A stretch of DNA of 64,000 nt from Acidobacteriota bacterium. Lineage in GTDB: Bacteria > Acidobacteriota > Blastocatellia > Pyrinomonadales > Pyrinomonadaceae. Location of the stretch: NCBI GenBank assembly GCA_029781855.1, contig JAKOVX010000021.1:47315-111314 (forward strand), written 5' to 3'. How positions within the stretch are numbered: position 1 is the stretch's first letter; the number at the start of each line of letters is the position of its first letter. This document shows, in pieces, positions 52,888 through 61,045 of this stretch. The translations under genes were made by a program, and so were the position numbers. Under the pieces are notes generated by a model, which was not told the DNA's origin, ran no database searches, and worked only from the letters and a program-made list of their open reading frames with translations.

Positions 52888-53661
52888 CTATCGGATATCC
52901 TTTGGGATACACTCAACGTCGAATAAATCAGTTTGTTCGGTAAACCAGCTCTTGTCCACCGGCCTGTCGATACGCTTAAGTTCGAAAGAATGTTTATGAA
53001 GTAGATCCCAAATCTGTAAAAGCGTAGCGCCGCAAAGTCGTATCGCGTCGGGATGAAGGCTCAGGAAGATCGTAGGTCTGGAATTCGCCAGTGTTTCTTC
53101 AGCACCGACAAGTAGGTCATACTCCGCTCCTTCAACATCGATCTTCATACAGCTGATAGATAATTTTTGGTCAAAGTTCACTCTATCGACGGAAATCGTC
53201 GGGACCGCAATCCCACCTTGATGGCGATTCTGTTGAACTAGACTGTTTGCATTCGAATTTTCGTCACCGGTATCGAAAAATGTGGCTGTGCCGGCCTTTC
53301 TCGTTAGAGCCTCGGGCCTAACCTCAACATTGTCACAGTTATTAATATGCACAACTTTGGTAAGTACTTCTCTGATCGACGGCGTCGGTTCAAAGCTGAT
53401 CACCCGGCCGGAATCACCAACAAGTCGCGAAGCGAATACAGTGAATAAACCAAAGTGTGCTCCGCAATCATAAAACACTTGACCGTTCGCGCAGTGTCTT
53501 CTCAGGAAATCGAACAAGTCCGGCTCATAACCCTTCGGGTAATACCGACTGTAGCGGGCTGGGAATCGGATTGTCTCGCCGCCGATCCGTCTAGGAACCC
53601 CGCGAAAACCATAAATGAGGTCCCCAAATCCGTACACGGCATTCTTGATTGCTTCTTTCAT
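52888..53661 (-). CDS. FkbM-family methyltransferase
   Basis: The protein has 257 residues. QVFYDCGAHFGLFTVFASRL is the SAM-binding start, followed by RVISFEPTPSIREVLTKVV. SCMKIDVEGAEYDLLVGAEE is the FkbM hallmark. LSLHPDAIRLCG follows. These enzymes O-methylate sugars or similar hydroxyls, and capping a glycan chain is a common role. The gene overlaps the GT9 gene by 4 bp. Confidence 0.88.
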   Translation of the reverse strand: MKEAIKNAVYGFGDLIYGFRGVPRRIGGETIRFPARYSRYYPKGYEPDLFDFLRRHCANGQVFYDCGAHFGLFTVFASRLVGDSGRVISFEPTPSIREVLTKVVHINNCDNVEVRPEALTRKAGTATFFDTGDENSNANSLVQQNRHQGGIAVPTISVDRVNFDQKLSISCMKIDVEGAEYDLLVGAEETLANSRPTIFLSLHPDAIRLCGATLLQIWDLLHKHSFELKRIDRPVDKSWFTEQTDLFDVECIPKDIR

Positions 53662-54782
53662 TTACTTACGGTGTCTTTACAAACCGCGGCGATCTGTTTG
53701 ACCGTTATCCGCTGCATTTGCCTACAATTGCTGTCCGCACAACTGTCCCATTCACACATGATGTTACAGCCATCGTCTCGACCGAATATTACTCTAGATG
53801 TCGAATATGTCGTCGCATGCTCTGGCCGACGAGCTCGGAATAGCCCAATGATCGACTTTCCCAGCGCTCCGGAAATGTGAAATGGGCCGCTATCGGTTGT
53901 TACTACTGCCTTCGCCCGATCAATAACTGCCAATAACTCCTGCAAACTCAAGAGGCCGCGAGTATCGACGATCGACACGTCGCCAGTGCTGACATCGACA
54001 TCCAATGTCTCTTTGCCTCCGATCAAAACCGTTCTTAGACCAAGCTGCTGGTGAAGTAGATCGGCAAGATGTGGAATGTTCTCTATCGGCCACCATTGAC
54101 GCCGGCTGCTTCCAAAAGGGTGGAGTACAGCGTAATTCTCATCGTCAACAATACCCGATTCGGCTAGCTTTTCCCTAGCTCGGGTCTTTACCGATTCGTC
54201 GACACAGATCTTTGGTGTAGTGTATCTGACATTATAGCCGAGACATCTAAGCGAATTCAGCCGTTCGTCCGTTCCCCATGTCCTGGGGCTGCCAATGTCA
54301 TAGGTGACCGTAAGACAGTTTTGGAGGGGCGTTCCCGCCACCCCAACGCGAATCGGAATTCTAGCCTTGGCTAAGACGTGTGCAAACTGATCACCGAGGA
54401 GAATGATGGCGATATCGAACCGTTGTTCCGACAGCCATACTTTCAGCTTCTTGATCTCATCGGATCGCCTGATCGAGAATGGGTCGGCATTGCACTCGTA
54501 GAACTCATCAAATATTGGACATGCGGTGATCAGTTCCCGGTTGTGCTTCTTCCCCAGGACCGCAATATGCGCATTGGGCCACAGCTTCCGGGCTTCACTG
54601 ATCGCCGGCAGGCTCATTACCGAATCACCGATCAGCCCGGCCAAAATAACGAGCACTCGCTTAGGTCGGAAAGTGGCTGCGTCAATCTCCCCTTTCGGGG
54701 ATGACCTTGAATCGTAGTACTTCCCGATTATCCAAAGCCGAGCACCCAATTGGGCAGAGTAAAGCAGAGATTTGAGATTCAT
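53658..54782 (-). CDS. GT9-family heptosyltransferase-like protein
   Basis: The protein has 374 residues. VLVILAGLIGDSVMSLPAIS is the GT9 start with the conserved Gly-Asp. HIAVLGKKHNRELITACPIF and NYAVLHPFGSSRRQWWPIEN follow. VTTDSGPFHISGALGKSIIG is the ADP-heptose-binding loop (DSGPxH). Cysteines near the C-terminus (CNIMCEWDSCADSNC) form an unusual cluster after the catalytic domain. It should transfer heptose from ADP-heptose onto the growing glycan. It is coupled to the FkbM gene and near gmhA. Confidence 0.85.
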   Translation of the reverse strand: MNLKSLLYSAQLGARLWIIGKYYDSRSSPKGEIDAATFRPKRVLVILAGLIGDSVMSLPAISEARKLWPNAHIAVLGKKHNRELITACPIFDEFYECNADPFSIRRSDEIKKLKVWLSEQRFDIAIILLGDQFAHVLAKARIPIRVGVAGTPLQNCLTVTYDIGSPRTWGTDERLNSLRCLGYNVRYTTPKICVDESVKTRAREKLAESGIVDDENYAVLHPFGSSRRQWWPIENIPHLADLLHQQLGLRTVLIGGKETLDVDVSTGDVSIVDTRGLLSLQELLAVIDRAKAVVTTDSGPFHISGALGKSIIGLFRARRPEHATTYSTSRVIFGRDDGCNIMCEWDSCADSNCRQMQRITVKQIAAVCKDTVSK

Positions 54783-54808
54783 CGAGTATCCGAACGGTGA
54801 CTTTGATT

Positions 54809-55525
54809 CTACTGTTTACGATTTCTAGCGATCGCGCGGCGATCAAAAAAATCGTCAGGAGCGGGATCTGAACCGCCCTTCACAAGTATCGCTGTCAGCC
54901 AGCGGCGACGGTTGTCCCGATCGCGAAGGTAGCCTATCTCCATTGACTCGCAGCCCGCATTCGACAACATCTCAGAAAACGTAGAAAAAGTGAATTCGTG
55001 CAGGTGTTCGTCAGATTCCCAGTGTCCATTAGGTGTAGTGATCACGAACGACCCGCCCGGGATCACCCATTCGAAGGCTTTTCTCACAGATTCATGAGGC
55101 TTGCGTAAATGTTCGACGACTTCGGACATAACTACCCAATCGAACTGTTTATGCGGAGCAAAACTCTCGATGAGCCCTTGGGCAGTCTCAACATTCGGCA
55201 GTCCCATTTCGTCTACCTGACTTAACGACGGAGCGGAAACATCAAAGGCCGTTAAATGACTTACTTTAGGAGCTAAAAGGCGAGTCATTCCACCGTTGCC
55301 GCATCCAATTTCAAGTAGATTGCCCCCGCTAACATGTTTCAGAACCCAAACCGCTCTAGGGTGCTCGTAATGTGTCGGATCGTCGAGAAACTCGCAGCCT
55401 GTTACTCGACGGTTGTAAAAGGCGGCGACGGATTCGTCCGTCCCGGACTCAAGTTCCGGAGCGGCCACAGAACGGCCCAATCTCCAACGGATCGATTGAG
55501 TGATACGTTGTGCTAAGCTCCTCAT
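54809..55525 (-). CDS. Class I SAM-dependent methyltransferase
   Basis: The protein has 238 residues. LLEIGCGNGGMTRLLAPKVS is motif I. VEHLRKPHESVRKAFEWVIP and GSFVITTPNGHWESDEHLHE are features of Methyltransf_11/UbiG-like proteins. The first 60 residues hold a short helical region and an acidic stretch. Its place between the GT9 and flippase genes suggests methylation of a sugar on the lipid carrier before export. The substrate is not known. Confidence 0.85.
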   Translation of the reverse strand: MRSLAQRITQSIRWRLGRSVAAPELESGTDESVAAFYNRRVTGCEFLDDPTHYEHPRAVWVLKHVSGGNLLEIGCGNGGMTRLLAPKVSHLTAFDVSAPSLSQVDEMGLPNVETAQGLIESFAPHKQFDWVVMSEVVEHLRKPHESVRKAFEWVIPGGSFVITTPNGHWESDEHLHEFTFSTFSEMLSNAGCESMEIGYLRDRDNRRRWLTAILVKGGSDPAPDDFFDRRAIARNRKQ

Positions 55526-55544
55526 ATACTATCCATGTCCCAAT

Positions 55545-57095
55545 CTATGACCCAAGAAGCCTTCTCAGGCGGTTCAAAATCCAATAACGTTCTTCCACCA
55601 GCAAAACGAAGTTCCTAATAAGTATCACGTACGTCAGGAAGCAAAGCAACGTTAAGCCAGTTATGACCGAAGTGAGTTCTGGGAGCGCGAGGTTTATTAT
55701 AAATGGAAAAATCATCACGATCGAGCATCCAGCAAAAGCAAGTAATTGTCGCCTTGGTATAGTCACACCTATTAAGCGCTTCGCTAGCCCAAAAAGGAAA
55801 AAGGCATCGATTCCAATCCGAATTGACCATGCCGCGGCAGCGCCGTTTGTTCCAAACTTCCAAGTTAAAAAGCCGACCAGTATTAAATAAGGAACTAGCT
55901 CGGCAAAATACAGTTTTGCGAATATATCGGTTCGTCCGGACGCCATTATTGCAGCGTACGGCAAATAAGCCGGAATATTAAAAACCAGACCGATCAAGAG
56001 AATGTAGAACGGCGTGATACTCTCGCGGCCAAAATCCGGTCCGGCCCATATCGTGAAAAAGGGCTTAGCAACGATCGATAATAATACGAGAGACGGCACG
56101 AGAACGATCAGGTTTATTCGTATGCCTCGCGAGTAAAGATTCTCTAGCTGTTCCCGTTTTTCGTCACCCTGCAATTGCGAAAATGCCGGTATCAGCGATT
56201 GGATCATCGCGACGGAAAACATTGTTGTCATGCTCGCCAACGTGAAGGCGACCGAATAATAGGCCAAAGCCTCGACAGAAACCATCCGCGGCAATATACC
56301 CTTTTCGAGGTTCGCCACGATCATCGCGGCAAAGCCGGCTCCCACGAGAGCCCCGCCAAATTTCATCAGCGGTCGCACCAGTCGCCGATCGATCGTCATA
56401 CCCAGTAGTTCAGGGAGAAGCCGTCCCGAAATGTACAAATGTCCGAACAGCGTCAAAACGGACGCGGCTAGGAGTACAGATACGGCACCAATAATGCCAC
56501 CGCCGTAGTACAAGACAACCGGTGTCGCCGTAATACCGAGTATTCGAAAGCCCGAGTTCACCAACGTATTCAGGTCCATCCTCAGCCTGGAAAGCTGCGG
56601 AGTATTAAAGATATTGTTCAGTATGCCGATCAGGAACGTGACGGACGCGAGTTTCATCGCCAGGCTCGCCTCGGATAACAGGTGTTCCGGGACATTCAGC
56701 AGCGATACGATCGAGAAGGAAAACAAAAATATCGCTAGAGCGATCGGAAATGCTGAACAGATCGCTATAAATGCGGCAGTTCGCACAACCGTGGCCTCCT
56801 CATCGCCACGACCACGCGAGTAGGCTTCGGAACCAAATTTGGTAGACGCCACACCCATTCCGAAATCCGCGGAACCAAGATAGCCCGGAATAAGCCCGAT
56901 CAAGATCAATACTCCATATCCATCGGCACCGAGCAATCTGATAACAAACGGCGTCGCAAAAAGCGAAACGCCGAGTGGAGCGATCTGACCGGCGAGGGTC
57001 CAGAGGCTGCCTTTGACGACCTTAGAGGTCATTCCGGCGGTGGATCTGGTTTCGGGTGGATCTTCGGCGGCGGGCAAGGTCGGGTCGGGTGTCAC
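55545..57095 (-). CDS. Wzx-type polysaccharide flippase
   Basis: The protein has about 516 residues from GTG 57095 and 12-14 membrane segments. SKVVKGSLWTLAGQIAPLGV and FVIRLLGADGYGVLILIGLI are the family start. GMGVASTKFGSEAYSRGRGD is the first cytoplasmic loop. It flips undecaprenyl-linked oligosaccharide across the inner membrane. A promoter (57102-57130) ends about 7 nt before the GTG. An ATG at 57032 is the other candidate and would give the family-typical N-terminus. Longer frames to 57167 would start upstream of the promoter and are unlikely. A truncated copy is at 59021. Confidence 0.9.
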   Translation of the reverse strand: MTPDPTLPAAEDPPETRSTAGMTSKVVKGSLWTLAGQIAPLGVSLFATPFVIRLLGADGYGVLILIGLIPGYLGSADFGMGVASTKFGSEAYSRGRGDEEATVVRTAAFIAICSAFPIALAIFLFSFSIVSLLNVPEHLLSEASLAMKLASVTFLIGILNNIFNTPQLSRLRMDLNTLVNSGFRILGITATPVVLYYGGGIIGAVSVLLAASVLTLFGHLYISGRLLPELLGMTIDRRLVRPLMKFGGALVGAGFAAMIVANLEKGILPRMVSVEALAYYSVAFTLASMTTMFSVAMIQSLIPAFSQLQGDEKREQLENLYSRGIRINLIVLVPSLVLLSIVAKPFFTIWAGPDFGRESITPFYILLIGLVFNIPAYLPYAAIMASGRTDIFAKLYFAELVPYLILVGFLTWKFGTNGAAAAWSIRIGIDAFFLFGLAKRLIGVTIPRRQLLAFAGCSIVMIFPFIINLALPELTSVITGLTLLCFLTYVILIRNFVLLVEERYWILNRLRRLLGS

Positions 57096-57101
57096 GTTTG
57101 A

Positions 57102-57130
57102 AGTGTATTTTTCGGTGAGAGTAGAGTCAA
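57102..57130 (-). promoter_or_regulatory. Sigma-70-type promoter of the flippase gene
   Basis: Read on the minus strand: TTGACT (57130-57125), 17 bp, TACACT (57107-57102). CCGAAAAA directly precedes the -10. The predicted start of transcription falls near 57095, on the GTG codon. The same promoter stands at 59370-59398 and 62043-62071. Confidence 0.7.
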
Positions 57131-57313
57131 GGAACATGATAAAATGACGTTTTTGTAACGCCCTCAATTGTCACCAGCCTAATTTGAAGTTTGCAGGTCA
57201 AAGAGGGCTTGTTCACGGGAGGAGTGTGTCAGTTGCATTACAATCTATTTTCAGATACCGCAATTTTTCAATTACGACGCCAAACAGCGAGGATCATATT
57301 CGGTAAAGACGAA

Positions 57314-58279
57314 TCAATCTGACGAATCTTCTTGATCGCGGAATCGAAGATTGACTCTCAGGAATCTTAAATACACCTGAAAGGATGCATCAATGTCATC
57401 GCTGGGCCGTCGAAGAATAGAACGCCACAACTTCTCGAGTAGAATAACGAAAACCGCCGCAATACAATTTAAAATAAACTCGAGTTTCGTCAGGCTCAGT
57501 TCCTGAAAGTGTAAATATCCCGCCAGGAATTTGGTATTTCTCTCTGTTTGCCCCCAGCGAGCGATCGTACTTTTGGCGCCGAGGTGAACGACCTCAGCAC
57601 TAGGACAAAAGACTATTTGCCATCCGGCTCTAATGATTCTAAGGCTGAATTCTTGGTCTTCACCATACATATGAAAGGATGAATCAAAACCGCCAACCTC
57701 GTCGTAAACTTCTCTTCTCACTAGGAGAGCGGCTCCCGACGCAAACCGAACTCTCTTCCTCTCATTGTGCGGCCAAAACGGTCCAAGTAAAAGGTTGCTG
57801 CGAATTTTCCGCGGCATAAGCTTGTATAATCTGAGCCCGATTACCAGTATTTCCCAGGCGGTCGGTGGATTACGATAAACACTAGGCTGCAATGTCATGT
57901 CGGCGTTAAGCAGCTTTGGGGCTACAACGCCGATCTTGGGATCTCGATCGAAGTCTTCTAACAACGTGTCAATAGCGTTCGACGATACGAAAGCATCCGA
58001 ATTCAAAAGAAAGAAGTACTTAGCTTTGCTGACCGACATTCCTTGGTTGTTCGCTCGGCCAAAGCCCACGTTTTCATTATTAGGAATCAGCATGAGACGG
58101 TCGCCCAACTCGCTTTTTTTCTTCTCAAGCCAAGCGACGCTGTCATCGTGCGAATCGTTGTCGATCACGATAAGTTCGTAGTTACAAGATGGCGGAAAAT
58201 TTGAGATGTTGTTAAGGCAGTCTTCCAGCAACTTTCTTCCGTTCCAGTTGACGATGATAATCGACAATTCAGGATTCAT
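57314..58279 (-). CDS. GT2-family glycosyltransferase (rhamnosyltransferase-like)
   Basis: From ATG 58279 the protein has 321 residues. LSIIIVNWNGRKLLEDCLNN and LIVIDNDSHDDSVAWLEKKK are the GT-A start of the WbbL-like group. FFLLNSDAFVSSNAIDTLLE holds the xDD-like donor site. FDSSFHMYGEDQEFSLRIIR carries the catalytic ED. A C-terminal hydrophobic helix (FILNCIAAVFVILLEKLW) should tie it to the membrane. WbbL-like proteins often add rhamnose, which fits the RmlA/RmlC genes, though this is inference. ATG 58279 overlaps the stop of the methyltransferase gene by 4 bp, which fixes the start. Confidence 0.88.
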   Translation of the reverse strand: MNPELSIIIVNWNGRKLLEDCLNNISNFPPSCNYELIVIDNDSHDDSVAWLEKKKSELGDRLMLIPNNENVGFGRANNQGMSVSKAKYFFLLNSDAFVSSNAIDTLLEDFDRDPKIGVVAPKLLNADMTLQPSVYRNPPTAWEILVIGLRLYKLMPRKIRSNLLLGPFWPHNERKRVRFASGAALLVRREVYDEVGGFDSSFHMYGEDQEFSLRIIRAGWQIVFCPSAEVVHLGAKSTIARWGQTERNTKFLAGYLHFQELSLTKLEFILNCIAAVFVILLEKLWRSILRRPSDDIDASFQVYLRFLRVNLRFRDQEDSSD

Positions 58280-58950
58280 CGTGGTTGGGCCTGGACGGCA
58301 AACTGAATGAACTTCCAATCCACAATTTTGCCCAGGAATACTGCGTTTGCGACCTTGTACTTCAGGCCGAAGCTCGGGTTAATGCCCTCGATGCTCGACA
58401 CGCCGTAACCTGCGGATTCGAACATACGGATGATACTTTTCCGGGTGAAAAATCGAAGGTGGGTATTGTCCATTATGCCTGAATCTTCATATTTCCAGTC
58501 CTGCTTGGTGAGGATTTCCCAGACGTTATAAAAGTGAAGAACATTCGGGATCGAGGCAACAACCACTCCGTTCGGAGTCAGAAGTCCCCTTGCATGTATC
58601 AATGCAGTCTCGGGATTTACCATATGTTCGAGGACATCGTTAAAAACAATGCAGTCGAACTTTTGACCGTAAAGAGCCCTTTCAGACGATTCGAGCGTTC
58701 CATTAATCACGCAATCCAGTTTCGTTTTTGCCAACTTAGCAGCTTCTGTGCCGGGTTCAATGCCCCAGACTGTACAACCTGGACGGTTATCTTTGATCAG
58801 TTTTCCAAACCCGCCGGCACTGCACCCGACATCTAGCAATGTCGTGATATCAGCCGGTATGAACGGAAACATTTCACGCCGTTCCATTGCGAAGTATAAG
58901 TCATCCTTTTCAGCGTACTGATCAGCAAGCTGCGAGTATTGTGAATCCAT
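58276..58950 (-). CDS. Class I SAM-dependent methyltransferase
   Basis: The protein has 224 residues. TLLDVGCSAGGFGKLIKDNR is motif I. CIVFNDVLEHMVNPETALIH and TPNGVVVASIPNVLHFYNVW follow. LRFFTRKSIIRMFESAGYGV is the Methyltransf_23-type C-terminal signature. It pairs with the GT2 gene by a 4-bp overlap. Its ATG is 1 nt downstream of the stop that ends the broken glycosyltransferase tail, which suggests it once followed an intact gene in the same operon. Confidence 0.88.
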   Translation of the reverse strand: MDSQYSQLADQYAEKDDLYFAMERREMFPFIPADITTLLDVGCSAGGFGKLIKDNRPGCTVWGIEPGTEAAKLAKTKLDCVINGTLESSERALYGQKFDCIVFNDVLEHMVNPETALIHARGLLTPNGVVVASIPNVLHFYNVWEILTKQDWKYEDSGIMDNTHLRFFTRKSIIRMFESAGYGVSSIEGINPSFGLKYKVANAVFLGKIVDWKFIQFAVQAQPR

Positions 58951-58951
58951 T

Positions 58952-59020
58952 TTAAATATCAGCTACCAAAGCTAATCCAATATCGTCCCATGAAAACTGG
59001 TGCATCAAAGTCCAAGAGAT
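58952..59020 (-). pseudogene. Possible C-terminal tail of a lost glycosyltransferase
   Basis: In the frame of the truncated flippase, but after its stop, the minus strand encodes ISWTLMHQFSWDDIGLALV and a TAA one base before the next ATG. xxFSWDxIAxxLxxxY is the usual end of GT4 enzymes. No more of such a gene remains. The match is short and therefore uncertain. Confidence 0.4.
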
Positions 59021-59362
59021 CTATTGACAAGGTACTCTCAGATCTTTCTCGATTTGAGACTTTGATATATTGCAATACGGCTCATTCTGAACGTCTATCA
59101 AGGCTACAGTCGAGCCCAATCCCATCCCGAAATCGGCAAACCCCAAATATGTCGGTATCAAGGCGACCAAAACAAATACCCCGTAGCCCTCGCTTCCCAA
59201 TAGACGGATCGTAAAGGGTGTAGCTATCAGAGTGACCGCCATCGGGGCGATCTGGCCGGCGAGGGTCCAGAGGCTGCCTTTGACGACCTTGGTGGTCATT
59301 CCGGCGGTGGATCTAGTTTCGGGTGGATCTTCGGCGGCGGGCGGGATCGGGTCGGGTGTCAC
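59021..59362 (-). pseudogene. Truncated duplicate of the Wzx flippase
   Basis: From GTG 59362 the first 85 codons closely follow the intact flippase: PAAEDPPETRSTAGMTTKVV, GSLWTLAGQIAP, TPFTIRLLGSEGYGVFVLVA, GFADFGMGLGSTVA. At about 59105 similarity ends, and unrelated codons (LIDVQNEPYCNISKSQIEKD) lead to a stop at 59021. Only three of the 12-14 membrane segments remain, so it cannot be a working flippase. It keeps its own promoter. Confidence 0.85.
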
Positions 59363-59369
59363 GTACGCA

Positions 59370-59398
59370 AGTGTATTTTTCGGCAACGATAGTGTCAA
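59370..59398 (-). promoter_or_regulatory. Promoter of the truncated flippase copy
   Basis: On the minus strand: TTGACA (59398-59393), 17 bp, TACACT (59375-59370), with CGAAAAA before the -10. It is nearly identical to 62043-62071. The G-rich octamer array begins 2 bp upstream of the -35. Confidence 0.7.
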
Positions 59399-59399
59399 C

Positions 59400-59585
59400 C
59401 GGGGAAGGGAGAAGGGGAGCGGGGAAGGGAGAAGGGGAGCGGGGGAGTGGGGGAGTGGAGGAGTGGGGGAGTAGGGGAGTGGTGGAGTTGGGGAGAAGGG
59501 GAGTGGGGGAGTGGGGGAGTAGGGGAGTGGAGGAGTGGGGGAGTAGGGGAGTGGGGGAGTTGGGGAGATGGGGAGACGGGGAGAC
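59400..59585. repeat. 8-bp G-rich minisatellite, about 23 units
   Basis: Units such as GGGAGTGG, AGGAGTGG, GGGAGTAG and GGGAGAAG run head to tail on the plus strand, with a less regular start (GGGGAAGG, GAGAAGGG). All G runs are on one strand, spaced by 4 nt, so quadruplex formation is possible. It ends against a gaagccagaag-type repeat. Confidence 0.9.
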
Positions 59586-59918
59586 CGAAGCCAGAAGTTG
59601 GTAGCCAGTAGCTGGCAGAAAATCGGCGGAAGTGTATGGATACAGCGGGTGTTGTGATAGGGAGATCGCGATCTTGGGCAAAATTGGGGCGGGGTTGGGG
59701 TGAGTCGGGGTTGTTTTGTGGTGATCCGGGGCTGATCTGTTTAGATTTGAGCTGGTTTGGTGCGGTGGCGGTTCGGTTTTGTTGTAAACAGGCACGATGT
59801 TGAGGAAGATCGGCGATATTTTGGACAAGTATTTCGAGATGCCGGCCGGATAAAACGGGCATTTGGGCCGCAATTAGGCCACTTTCCTCATATTTATGTT
59901 GCATGGATGAAAAATCGC
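59586..59918. other. Gene-free, G-rich intergenic region
   Basis: After a short GAAGCCAGAAG-type stretch (59586-59625) the sequence is G/T-rich on the plus strand. The open minus-strand frames here are low-complexity Pro/Ser/Thr/Leu products of the repeat and are not genes. No other feature was recognised. Confidence 0.6.
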
Positions 59919-59947
59919 TTGACGAGTGGCACGCACAATGCTACATT
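59919..59947 (+). promoter_or_regulatory. Promoter of the FnIII-like protein gene
   Basis: TTGACG (59919-59924), 17 bp, TACATT (59942-59947). The predicted transcript start falls at about 59954, exactly where a hairpin begins. The gene starts 66 nt further on. Confidence 0.65.
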
Positions 59948-59953
59948 TATATT

Positions 59954-59975
59954 AGAAACGCAAACAAACGTTTCT
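59954..59975 (+). promoter_or_regulatory. 5'-end hairpin or operator
   Basis: AGAAACG (59954-59960) pairs with CGTTTCT (59969-59975). It sits at the predicted +1 of the following gene, so it could protect the 5' end of the mRNA or be a repressor site. Confidence 0.5.
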
Positions 59976-60019
59976 TAGACAAAATTACACACAACACAAG
60001 ATAAGCGAGGAATAAAGAT

Positions 60020-60634
60020 ATGAATTTCAGAACACTGAACGAAAACGAGCTGGCGGATTTTGCCGCGAATGTGACGGCACTGCTCGGCGGGACGCAGCTG
60101 ACGGCGATCGACGAAAATGTACGCTCGGCTCTGAGCCTGACGATCGGGACGCTGCCGGCAACGCTCGGGTCGCAGGCCGCTCAGGCAGCGATCGCCGAGG
60201 GCGAGCGAAAGGCGGCGGTCAGCGCCCGCAACGCGACACGCAAACGGGTCCGCGACCTGATGAGCCAGGTACGCGACGCCCTCAAGGCGGGGCTAGCCCC
60301 CAAATTGCAATACGACCTGTGCGGATTCGACTTTCCGGCTGCGCGGAGCACCTATGAGGCACAGGACCCGTCGGAGCTGTCGGCGTTCGGATATTCAAAC
60401 GGGGTGAACCGGATCCGGTTCTCCGGCAACAACAAGCCCGGACGCGTCGTTTACGAGATATGGCGGCGGCACGGCGACACGGTCGATTGGGGGATGCACG
60501 CATTGACGCGGAAACAGAGCTTTACCGACACCGGGATCACGCCCGGCCAGTATTACGAGTACAAGGTCCGTGCCGTCGCCGCCAAGTCAGTCTCGAACTT
60601 TTCGAACTCGGCGGTGGTTTATGGGGTGAGCTGA
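60020..60634 (+). CDS. Protein with helical head and fibronectin-III-like tail
   Basis: The protein has 204 residues, ATG 60020 with GAGGA about 9 nt upstream. The first 95 residues are helical and Ala-rich (ALSLTIGTLPATLGSQAAQA, KRVRDLMSQVRDALKAGLAP). The C-terminal 90 residues look like one FnIII module: FSGNNKPGRVVYEIWRRHGD, then TPGQYYEYKVRAVAAKSVSN and SNSAVVYGVS. There is no signal peptide. I do not know its function; similar two-part proteins occur in several environmental phyla. It stands alone between repeats. Confidence 0.7.
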   Translation: MNFRTLNENELADFAANVTALLGGTQLTAIDENVRSALSLTIGTLPATLGSQAAQAAIAEGERKAAVSARNATRKRVRDLMSQVRDALKAGLAPKLQYDLCGFDFPAARSTYEAQDPSELSAFGYSNGVNRIRFSGNNKPGRVVYEIWRRHGDTVDWGMHALTRKQSFTDTGITPGQYYEYKVRAVAAKSVSNFSNSAVVYGVS

Positions 60635-60639
60635 TCCGA

Positions 60640-60975
60640 ACGCAGAAGCCAGAAGCTACAATTCAGAAGCCGGAAGGCAAATACGCGAGATCAGAATGGG
60701 TGGCGGGGGCTGCCCGTTTTTTCACATTGGGGAAGAACTTTAACGCAAAGGCCACAAAGGCGAAGACGCAAAGGGCACGAAGGGGAGGAAAAGGGGATGG
60801 GGAAGAGTGAAGATAGTAGTCAGAAGCCGGTAGCCAGAAGGCGGTGGCTGGAATTTGGAATCTGGAATGTGGAAGCCAGAAACTAGAAGTCAGTAGCCAG
60901 GAGGCAGAAGCTAGAGGCCGGAAGCCAGAAGACGGCGGCTGGAATCTGGAATTTGGAATTTGGAATCTGAAACCT
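60640..60975. repeat. Degenerate GAAGCCAGAAG / GGAATCTGGAATTTGG repeat region
   Basis: Words such as CAGAAGCCAGAAG, AAGCCGGTAGCCAG, GGCTGGAAT and TGGAATTTGGAATCTG recur irregularly here in two blocks (60640-60680 and 60815-60975). A similar block lies at 59586-59625. It has no coding content. Open frames across it are low complexity. Confidence 0.7.
60733..60782 (+). repeat. Degenerate copy of the GCAAAG-word repeat
   Basis: TTTAACGCAAAGGCC, then ACAAAGGCGAAGACGCAAAGGGC follows the same plan as the ends of the GxxExxY unit but with several changes. No gene is attached. Confidence 0.5.
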
Positions 60976-61045
60976 AAGCCCTTCTTTATTGTTAACTGTT
61001 CACTATACGTTGTTCACTCTCCCCGACTCCCTTTCTCCCCTTCTT

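Noticed and set aside
58990..59214. Plus-strand frame of 74 residues opposite the truncated flippase
   Set aside because: Antisense to the duplicated flippase segment, no homology seen and no ribosome site.
59395..59904. Minus-strand frame of 169 residues rich in Ser/Pro/Thr/Leu/His
   Set aside because: It is a translation of the octamer minisatellite; the 8-residue periodicity comes from the repeat, not from a protein.
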